From Atopsyche davidsoni (lineage: Eukaryota; Arthropoda; Insecta; Trichoptera; Hydrobiosidae), in assembly GCA_022113835.1 (NCBI GenBank), contig JAILWY010000012.1, forward strand, positions 310,001 through 374,000: DNA of 64,000 nucleotides, written 5' to 3'. The notes beneath the pieces are model-generated. The model worked only from the letters and a program-made list of their open reading frames with translations. It did no database searches and had not been told where the DNA came from. This document shows, one piece after another, positions 55,313 to 64,000 of the stretch. A program made the position numbers and the translations under genes. Each line of letters starts with the position of its first letter. Within the stretch, counting starts at the first letter, position 1.

Positions 55313-56802
55313 CCCTCCGCGGGGGCGCGGCGCTGCGAGGCCGGCGCGGAGGACGTCGGTCGGCTCCGGTGGCGGCGGGCGCCTCTCGGACGTTTCCCCG
55401 GCCTCGAGTCGCACATGCAACATGTTAATTCCTCGATCCACTTACGATCCGTACCGCATGAGCGGATACGCAATCGACAAATAAGCCATAAATCTTGGCG
55501 CTGCGAAGATCTCGCATCAATATATGCTTTCGTTAATTTTGAATTATAATTATCTAAATTTATTCGTTTGCATTAAGACACTTCCGATAAATAACCGAGG
55601 CGGCGCGGCGGTCTGGCGCTTATCTGCTCTTTCGTTTTTTTTATTTCGAGAAACGCTCGCAGATAAAGAAGCCATACAAAAACGATGGAATTTCTGAGTA
55701 TATTACTGCAGATTAGCCCCGAGACCCGAGCGTCGGCGACGCGCCCGGGAAGCGTTTTTGTCCGTCTGCTGACTAATTTACAACATCATCGGTCTCGCCG
55801 CTCGGAATCGCCCCGCCTCGCTCGAATCGGAGTCGCGTCGGATGAGAGATGACTCGGGCTCCGATCTATCGACCGAAATGTGCCCGATCGACTCGAGCGG
55901 GCCGGGCCGTCTCTCCGATAGAGTTGCTCAGCCGCAATTAACAGACTAAACTTTATCGAGCCGATATTTCGTCCGGCTCGCTCGGACACGTTTCCTCAAA
56001 AAGTTAATCAATCACCCCGATAAAGTGCCATTATTATCATAATGAAACGGGCAGCCGATTTATCAACGCGGTCGGATCCGATAGCGATACCGCCAGCGGT
56101 GGATCGGCCAGATGCCCGGACGCTCCGGCCGCCGGCGTCGTGTCGGCGTCGCCTCGGGATCGCGCTCGATGCCGCAGGGTCGCGCGACTCGGCAGAGCGA
56201 CGCGGCTGGACGGAATCTCGCGACAAATCGATCGACCGAGAACGAGAGCTCGCGCGGACGGAGATAGATCTTCCTCAATCGTCCGATCGTCTCCTTGAGT
56301 AAATGCGTCGCGAAATTTCGTCAATATCTCCCGCGGTAGAGATCGTTGCCGTTACCGCGACACAAAATATTCTCAAATATAAACTCTTGAATAAATTTAA
56401 ATACGCAATGCCCGTTATGAAAATAAAACAGCCGCAATTTATTTGAAGAGCGGCTGCGAGAGCGAGGGTCCTCGGAACGGACCGCCCTCGGAGGTCATCC
56501 GTAACCTGGGCCGATAGCAGTTATTCCTCTTATAGCGGTAACGGTCCAGCGTCTCCCCGGAATAGGCAGATTGAAATATCAGCGGGCGGGCGCGCGGAGT
56601 CGGGAGCCGAGATCAATTTCAGATAGTCTCCCGCCGGATCGGTCCATTATATCTGAGAAAGTCTTCCAGGATTCAATTCCAGTCATAATCGTGGCGAGCG
56701 TCACCTCTCGCCGCACGCTGCGCCGCGTTGGATTCAATTTCCAGTTATGGGGAGGAAATCGATAAGGCCTAATAATGTAATGCGAGGAAGTTCTCGGCAG
56801 GC

Positions 56803-56873
56803 GACCCGCGAGGCCCGCGAGGCCCGCGAGGCCCGCCAGGCCCGCCAGGCCCGCCAGGCCCGCCAGGCCCGCC
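56803..56873. repeat. 9-bp GGCCCGCGA/GGCCCGCCA array
   Basis: Three GGCCCGCGA units are followed by about five GGCCCGCCA units, a clean variant switch within one array. Confidence 0.94.
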
Positions 56874-57224
56874 ATCAGCCGCTGCACCGCGGCGCAGTGC
56901 TCCTCACGCGTCGACATTGTGCTGGATTTCAACCGAAAACTAGTAGATTTTGCTTGTCAGATTTGTGCTTTTAATTAGTTAAAAATTAGTTAGGCCGCCC
57001 GGAATCAGGTCGGGGCTGCACGATTGAATTTGTGCACGAAGGATACTCATCGTTAAAGCATTAATTCAATTAAACAATTCATTAATTGTGGCAGTGTATC
57101 GAATTGCAAGTCATTAAATAACGACGGAGTCGGTACATTACTAAAAGTGTCCACAGTATTAAGATTTATCAACTGGAGATAGCGAGGGTTGCACAATAAG
57201 TAACGGCTCATAACAGACTCGCGG

Positions 57225-57262
57225 CGGGGGTGGGGGCGAGCGGGGGCGAGCGGGGGCGGCGG
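57225..57262. repeat. G-rich CGAGCGGGGG repeat
   Basis: Two to three units of GGGGGCGAGC. The plus strand is G-rich. Confidence 0.85.
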
Positions 57263-57570
57263 TGCAGCGGCAGGAGGATTTATGGCTTCCTGCAGGGCGG
57301 CGGCGATACGATCTATCGATCAGGCAGCGACATTAGCATCGCGCTGATTTACAATATTTGTACAATGGCGGATCTTGAAAAACAATTCAGCAGTTCTACT
57401 GCCCACCGCCACCGGGTTCACGAGCTCGCAGCAGTCGTAGCAGTTGTACGGTTGAATAAACATTCCGGATCAAACTGATGCTGCACGCTGCTCATTCAGT
57501 GATAACTTCTCTGCATGGCCAATAACCTATACTTTTCAATGTTTTGTGCAGTATATAGAAGCTACCGCTA

Positions 57571-57572
<2 letters not shown>

Positions 57573-57601
<29 letters not shown>
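57573..57601. repeat. (TA)n microsatellite
   Basis: A TA dinucleotide run of about 29 bp. Confidence 0.93.
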
Positions 57602-57715
57602 CGTTGACTTATATTAAATAAGTGTCATATCATTTTCCAGTTGAATGATTATTTCACCCGTCCGTCATATATTTCAATATACAAATAGCAGTTGGGAACC
57701 ACCGCACAGCCCTGC

Positions 57716-57765
57716 GGGGCGGGGGCGGGGGCGGGAGCGGGGGCGGGGGCGCGGGCGGGGGGCTC
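57716..57765. repeat. GGGGGC array
   Basis: Six-base GGGGGC units with one GGGAGC variant. Confidence 0.9.
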
Positions 57766-59367
57766 TGTCGGAGAGAGATTACGGAAGCGACGTTGTGCAA
57801 ATCAATTGTCGCCATTGAGGCTTTGAGAAGTACTCCTGGGGCGATAGCATCTCGGATCCCGGCACAATAGCCTGGAAATTGGGCAGATCGGCGGCGGATA
57901 GGTGGGCGGGATCGATACCCGCTGTCGGAGGCTCGGCTTTGTGTGAGGATCATACACTTCATATAAAGGATTTACCGCCGGTATTCATACATTGCCATTT
58001 TGTTTTCATTTAAGCATCTAGGCGGTTTTGTTTACTGATTTTAAGTGAAAATATATTAGGATTTAAAAGGCTTTATATATTTATCAGTATTTGCACTAGT
58101 GACCGTTTGGCTTAGTGAGATATTTTTGTATGTAGTATGTAGATCTAAAATGATTGGAAATGTGAAATATGAAACTGATGTTCCTATGCTAGATAAATAT
58201 TTGTAGCTCGCTAGCACCTTCGGCTTTGTTAGCGTTCTAACAATGTTTTATAAATTTGTTTGTTGAATACTCCATTAAAACATATTTTTGTTCACTCTTT
58301 TTTTATGTTTTTGTTTAATTTTTTTGTGTTATCGCGATTCAAGACTGAAATGAAGACCAAAACTAAATAAATTTATTTTTGAGAATTTTTCTCATACTCG
58401 TGTAAATCGATTACTCAAAACATATTGTGTTCACAAAAACACGTACGGAGTTATTAGAACAGGCATTTCTTAGGAAGTTAAATTCGACGATAAAGGGGTA
58501 TGTATATCTATTTTGCTATTCAGTATATTTAATGAATAATTAATGCATGCGGAAAATAGTAATTTTACATATTTGCACGTCTATCGTGAAGACAAACGGG
58601 GATATTTCACATCGAGCGAGAGGACTGCGATGCGGAGTTAGCCCCGGAGCTCCTCGGCGGTCAACAGGTGGCTGGTCGCCGGCGGTCGCGTCCTAAATAT
58701 AACGATTCGTATAAAAATGCCGAAACACGTAGAAGGTCCTTGTGTGTTTTTGCGGCTTTGTAAAATACGTCATCGATCTAACGCCGCGGCGGTCACAACG
58801 GCGCAATCTAAAGATCGTTTTCCTTTGTCAGGGACATTGTTTTTGAGGTACATTTGACGCAGCGCGATTTATTACTGGAGAAAACCTCGCCCGCCTCGGC
58901 CGCTTCTATCTCCGCCTCGAGAAACGCGGCTTGATTGATTTATCGATAGCGGCGTCAGATTTGAATTCAATCACACGCGGGAGCACCGCCCGGCCGGCTA
59001 TTCAAATGCGACTTCGATTCTCCCTCGCGTCTCTCTGACCTTTCCTCTGAGTTATGCGCCGCGTAGGAAAACCACGCTCGTGATAAATTACCGCGACCGC
59101 CGTGTCTCCTCGCGAGATGGCGGATTTGCAAGGAAAACAATAAATTATGCGTGCGATACAAACATACACGATCGGATAAAGTGACGCATATTTTATAGAG
59201 GTAACAGCTTTTTTATTCGCTCAGTTTCTCAAAAAACAATACACTAGTAAGCATAAATACATCGCAAATAACACCCAAAAGAGTTTTCTCACTATTTACC
59301 GAGTATCATTGATGTTATAGTAATTTTAATTACTAAGCAATGCAATTTTCCTAGACCCTCTTTAATG

Positions 59368-59399
59368 AATTAGCCGCTGCTTTGTAGCAGCGGCTAATT
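59368..59399. repeat. Perfect 13-bp stem hairpin, 6-nt loop
   Basis: AATTAGCCGCTGC (59368-59380), loop TTTGTA, and its exact inverted complement (59387-59399), followed by T-rich sequence on the plus strand. It could be a structured RNA element or the remnant of a short inverted-repeat transposon. Confidence 0.9.
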
Positions 59400-59861
59400 T
59401 ATTTCTCTCCACCTGAGGAGGACCCGCGGGGCGTCCTCCCGCAACCGAGTCGCGCCTCCAGCCGGCGTCGCCTCCTCATCCGCCGCGAAAATCTCAACTC
59501 ACCGGAAGAGAGGTGACTCCGGCGCGGGAAGATCTGCATCAGATCGTCGCTCAACAGAGACATTCGCGTCTAGACGGTAGAACTTGTGAGGCTACTGACG
59601 AGCGACTCGCTATTCTAGATGTACTGCAAGTCATCAGATTCTCGCATTTACACCGACATACGTTAGATTATGCATGCAAAAAACGCGCTCAATATACATA
59701 CCATCATTTTAAATTACGAAAATTGATTTAAGTTGTAATAAAAGCAGTGCGCGAAAAAATTATTGGATCGAATCCCACCGCTCGGCGAGCGACCGAAGTC
59801 CTGTGGCTATCTTAATGAAATCATAGAGCCACATTTCCATCAAAACAAAACGAGATAGCGC

Positions 59862-59935
59862 GGGGAGCCCCCGCCCTGGAGGCCCCCCCCCCTCCCCCCT
59901 CCCCCGCGCCCCCCGCGCCTCCACCCCCTGCGGCC
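59862..59935. repeat. C-rich degenerate array
   Basis: Runs of 6-10 C separated by T, G or CG. The minus strand is G-rich. Confidence 0.88.
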
Positions 59936-60235
59936 GCGCCTTATCGCCGCCGAGAGAAACAAATCGTCTGCGGCGCATTCACAAAAAACAATGAATTGTC
60001 GAGTTTTTTTTATTTATTTACTTTAGATACGTTTTCGATATGCAATATTTATATACGATCGGCTGCGATACGGCGGCCGCCTGCCATAAATTTTCCCGCG
60101 GCTTGCGACATTTCTCGGGCTCGTTCTCCGTAAGCCGAATTCGCTATCGGCCCGCTCCGGAGTCACTTTTTCAATTTACTGCTCGTCCTCGGCGCCCGCC
60201 GATAAGGACGCTCCGGCCAGCCCCCCGCGCCCCGC

Positions 60236-60284
60236 GCCCCTGCCCCTGCCCCTGCCCCTGCCCCTGCCCCTGCCCCTGCCCCGC
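60236..60284. repeat. (CCCCTG)n hexamer array
   Basis: About eight perfect CCCCTG units. Confidence 0.95.
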
Positions 60285-60647
60285 GCTGCACTCTTGCAGA
60301 CGTTGTTCTTTTCATCAAAAGTAAAATGCTGTCATATTCTATTGATACTTTGAATTTTAACAACGCAATTCTCAAAAAGGCAGAACCAATTCGATTCCCA
60401 CCTGCGTATCGAAAAAATAACACGAAGTCTTCTCGTTCTGAAAACATCCCATCCCATACTCATCCTTATTAAAAATCCTTTTTCCATAAAAAAATATCTG
60501 CTGATAATATTATTTATTTCAGACCTTTAAAAAATGACTATTTTTTAAATAAATAATGCACCAAAACTGACTCTCAGTGGAAAATGTAATCCCCCATGGA
60601 GTGCTGCCGTTTTCGCCTCCCCGGTTAGCGGTTTTGCATGCGGAGCA

Positions 60648-60675
60648 TGACGTGCATTCACTTGACGTGCATTCA
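60648..60675. repeat. 15-bp tandem duplication TGACGTGCATTCA
   Basis: The 13-bp word TGACGTGCATTCA occurs at 60648-60660 and 60663-60675. Confidence 0.9.
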
Positions 60676-61069
60676 TAGCAAAAAAAAAATTTACACAAAG
60701 ACCGCAATTAGATCACTAGACCGATTGAATATTCCTCAGGATTCGATTATGTATGCAATTTTGATTCTCCTCCGGGAGAATGCGAACGGCTCAGTCCCGA
60801 TATTGCCGCAAATCGGCGGCGTTTAACGCAAATCTGCAATACCGAGGAAGCGAGCCGCGAGGGCCGACGACATCGCCCGCTCGCTCCGAGAACTCATTCG
60901 CAACTTCAAGAGTGTTGAATATATCGAACGACAGATGTCATCGGACCGAACGCTCGCTTAACGGACACGCGCATAGTTTTAAAACGATGTTGTGTCAATT
61001 GTTTAATTGAAACATCGGGGCGCTATCGCCCGTCCGTCGACACGCTCGGAGGCGCATTCCGGAGGCGAC

Positions 61070-61112
61070 CCGCCCTCCCGCCCTCCCGCCCTCCCGCCCC
61101 GCCCGCCGCCCC
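61070..61112. repeat. CCCGCCCT 8-bp array
   Basis: Three to four CCCGCCCT units. A second C-rich stretch without clear units lies at 61275-61302. Confidence 0.88.
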
Positions 61113-61978
61113 CACCCGTACTACCCGTCGGCCTTCGCGGAATTCGACGGAGATAAGCTAAAAATGCTAATCCGTCAGCTCGTAATATGTCGCTATTTGA
61201 GGTACGCTAAATTGCATAAATTATCTTCATTTCGTGCCGTTGGAAATGTCATGAGAGGGGCGAATGTTAAACACACCCCGCCCCCCCCCCGCCCCCCCGC
61301 CTGCACTCGCTGCATTCGCTACCGACACACGTAAACTCCGAGCGTCCATAGGGGTAAATACTTCATGTGTTTTAATCTACGTGTATTAAAGTAAAATAAG
61401 GCAAAATTTGCATAGCAATCGGTCCGGAAAATCTATGCAAAAATACAATTTACGATGGGATCGCGTTTTTTTCAGACCGCGGTGCCTCGGCCGGTAATGG
61501 AAGTGAGGAGGCTTCGAACGATTCAGTTTTCATATTATTCCGCTTTTCCCGAGCACGGAACGGTCGCGCGGACCGACCCGAGGGTCCGGAGCGCGCTGCG
61601 GGACGTAAATCACGCCGCCGGGTATATTCGCGGACGATCATTTATCAGACAAGACGCGAGGAATAAACGCCAACAAGAAAAACGTCCCGCGACAACGGCA
61701 GGCGCTCTCGATAGCGCGCCGGCCCGCGCCGCTCGACGCCCGCTCGCTCGCGTGAATGATCGCTCGCGGGTGTGTCGGGCGATACATTGTATCTTCACTC
61801 GAATGAGAGAATCTAAACCGGACAACGAACTCGGTAAAGTAATATTTTATTTTATTAAAATAAAATCGAAGTATATTTTTCACAGTTTCACTAGCCCGAT
61901 CCGCCCGGCGCGTCCCTCGGGGAGCGGGGACTCCGGCCGAGCGGTCGAGGCGGCACGTCAGCGCTCCCGTGAGTGGCG

Positions 61979-62043
61979 CACGTCACCGGCTCACGTCACC
62001 GGCTCACGTCACCGGCTCACGTCACCGGCTCACGTCACCGGCG
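61979..62043. repeat. 13-bp CACGTCACCGGCT array, five copies
   Basis: Five units of 13 bp; the last ends in G instead of T. Each contains ACGTCA, a CRE half site, and an ACCGG word. Confidence 0.95.
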
Positions 62044-63567
62044 CACGTCCCCGTCGGTGCCGGGAAGTGTCGTGCGACGGGCGCACCCTCGGGACACCTA
62101 GGGCAGCCGAGCTCGCTTCGCCGGCGATGACAAATAATCTCCTGTAAATATTTTGCTCTTCTTCTATGCCCGAAATTTACACCGCTCTATTGGCAGCCGC
62201 GACATCGGGTCGGGTGCCAGCGCTCGATACTTTCGATACTCGTCGGAAAGTGCGTCGAGTAAATGCGTTCATCGTTCCGGCACCGCGGCCGTCGGTGACC
62301 GCCCCTCGTCTCGGCCGCATTCATTGTCCGTAGTTAATGACATCGCGAGCTCCTGGCGCTCTTTATTAAAAAGTCTCCTCAGTTCTGAACAAAGTGAAAT
62401 AAAGAAATTCTCAAAACAATCCCGGTAAGTGTGCGCCATCAGCCCCCGCCTGCCGCCGCCGGTGAGCCCGATCGGCGGGAAGAAGCCGAGCAGACGCCCC
62501 GAGAAGTGTGGCTCCGATAATACAGGATAAATATGTAAATTTTCTCTCGAAAGTTTCCAACTGTCTAACGTGACTGATTAATGAAGTAGAGAGTATTAGA
62601 GCTGTATTTTTATTATTATTTTACTATTATTGCCTTAATTACTGCGCTTTTTTGTGTGTAATTATAGTATACATTTTGAAAAAACTGACATCGCCTAGGC
62701 AAAATTAATTTATATATAATAGTTCACGATTAATAAAACTTTCATTATTAAAACACTACCATTTTTTTAATGAATTATTTAATGGAAAAAAACCTCCGGG
62801 TGTATTCGATCCGCACATGGCTCGTTGTTCGACGATGTCCAACGGGTGGGGGAGCAGCGCCCGACCGAGATTGCGCTCGTGGCCCGATAGCACGCTTTCA
62901 GCTTGCTGGCAAACATCAGAATAACATGTCCAGAATTAAAAATGGCCTGTGGGATTTATTAGCTTCCGTCGGGTATTGAACGTTCGATTGTTCCGGCCGG
63001 TGACCGTGCCCTGTAGTCTTTAAATATATGCAATTTAGATATAAATTTCTTTTCTTGTGTAAAACTATCACTTTGAAATTGAACATAAATTTAAAAAAAT
63101 ATATTCTAGCAGTTTTTCAAGTGTATTTGATGTTGTGTAAACAAAATAAGCTTCTTTCCGTGATCGTGTCGACTGTTTTCAGGTTCATCAAAAAGATCAA
63201 ACGTCTACAAGATAATAAATGGATATGTCATAATGTTTATAAAAAATAAGTTATCGGATAATCTTACATTCCCATTAGGGCAACGAATGTTGATTTAAAT
63301 TAAGCGATAGAAATAACCAAATCATTAATTTTAAGAAATATAATAGACCACATTAAAATATCTTTCACTTAAAAAAAGTCGAAAAAAACGAGTCAAAAGT
63401 CAACACGTTCAAATCATGACGTTAGCCAGCGCTCGGCCGCGCGCCGGATCGCCCGCTAATAGATCGATTGCCCGAATGAATTTGATAGATCTGAATCGTG
63501 ATGTTTACTTGAGCTCTCGAGAGCTGAGATTATCTAGACGGGCGCGCGAGGCCGGCGGTGTTCCGGC

Positions 63568-64000
63568 GGGGCTCTGGGCTGGGCTGTCTGGAGGGGCTCT
63601 GGGCTGGGCTGCCTGGCGGGGCTCTCGGCGGGGCTCTCGGCGGGGCTCTGGGCTGGGCTGCCTGGCGGGGCTCTGGGCTGGGCTGCCTGGCGGGGCTCTC
63701 GGCGGGGCTCTCGGCGGGGCTCTGGGCTGGGCTGCCTGGCGGGGCTCTGGGCTGGGCTGCCTGGCGGGGCTCTCGGCGGGGCTCTCGGCGGGGCTCTGGG
63801 CTGGGCTGCCTGGCGGGGCTCTGGGCTGGGCTGCCTGGCGGGGCTCTGGGCTGGGCTGCCTGGCGGGGCTCTCGGCGGGGCTCTGGGCTGGGCTGCCTGG
63901 CGGGGCTCTGGGCTGGGCTGCCTGGCGGGGCTCTGAGCTGGGCTGCCTGGCGGGGCTCTCGGCGGGGCTCTCGGCGGGGCTCTGGGCTGGGCTGCCTGGC
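63568..64000. repeat. GC minisatellite with higher-order LLSS pattern
   Basis: It is built from a 25-bp unit L (GGGGCTCTGGGCTGGGCTGC plus CTGGC) and a 12-bp unit S (GGGGCTCTCGGC). The order L-L-S-S repeats as a block of about 74 bp for three rounds, then becomes irregular. The array runs off the window edge. Confidence 0.96.

Larger units (their letters stand above)
54999..63567. other. Gene-free stretch of CpG islands and AT-rich DNA
   Basis: CpG-rich islands with many TCGATCG-type words lie at 55580-56340, 58600-59160 and 61450-62480. 57980-58600 and 62580-63410 are AT-rich and plain. Open frames of up to 230 codons (61455-62147, plus) follow the composition and show no domains. A consensus-like donor CGGTAAGT at 62428 has no convincing exon upstream. 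Confidence 0.45.

Noticed and set aside
61455..62147. 230-codon plus-strand open frame with a TTTTTTCAG acceptor-like word near its start
   Set aside because: The composition is Arg/Ala/Ser-rich from a CpG island, it crosses the 13-bp CACGTCACCGGCT array, and there is no domain or splice partner.
62428..62440. Donor splice site CGGTAAGT ending a first exon
   Set aside because: The upstream open frame has no protein character, and no promoter or acceptor partner was seen.
1..64000. Conserved microRNA genes (let-7, mir-10, iab-4, mir-2 and similar)
   Set aside because: I looked for the mature sequences I remember and found none. The three short perfect hairpins do not match known microRNAs.

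Overview
The window looks like noncoding DNA from an insect nuclear genome, most likely a moth or butterfly. The support is its mobile elements (an R1/I-like LINE with RNase H, a mariner, four Helitron copies, a TTAA-flanked MITE, a tRNA-derived SINE), a short run of the TTAGG insect telomere motif at 10718-10734, and a patchwork of AT-rich DNA and sharp GC-rich islands. The lepidopteran assignment is inference. I find no host protein-coding gene, rRNA or functional tRNA. Every open frame with protein-like content belongs to a transposable element, and all of those are broken.

Layout. 1-4101 is noncoding, with a CCCCGT hexamer array. 4102-5510 is a 5'-truncated LINE on the minus strand. 6273-6417 is a TTAA-flanked MITE. 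6771-9393 is a complete cut-and-paste transposon with perfect 16-bp terminal inverted repeats and a once-spliced but broken transposase gene; I cannot place its superfamily. 10932-12774 holds two Helitrons placed tail to head. 13685-18850 is GC-island DNA with minisatellites. 18908-20151 is a third Helitron, the longer relative of one of the pair. 20.7-41.2 kb is a long gene-free stretch of GC islands, minisatellites, GATA-core motifs, palindromes and one perfect candidate recursive splice site at 38790. 41229-42244 is a mariner lacking the middle of its transposase. 43595-43735 is the SINE. 49169-50495 is a fourth Helitron, retaining its HUH nuclease motif. 51335-51483 is a perfect 67-bp inverted repeat made from the SINE tail. 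53422-54998 is a 20-copy 77-bp satellite, and the window ends inside another GC-rich array (63568-64000).

The most unusual overall property is the density of G/C-rich tandem arrays: about 38, each with its own unit, in 64 kb. Many sit in GC islands that also carry CTTATCG motifs. This pattern would fit a large intron or gene desert around a developmental regulator, but no host exon is visible to confirm that. The best candidates for something undescribed are the 6771-9393 transposon family, the 51335-51483 hairpin, the CTTATCG cluster at 16.7-32 kb and the minisatellite/GC-island architecture.
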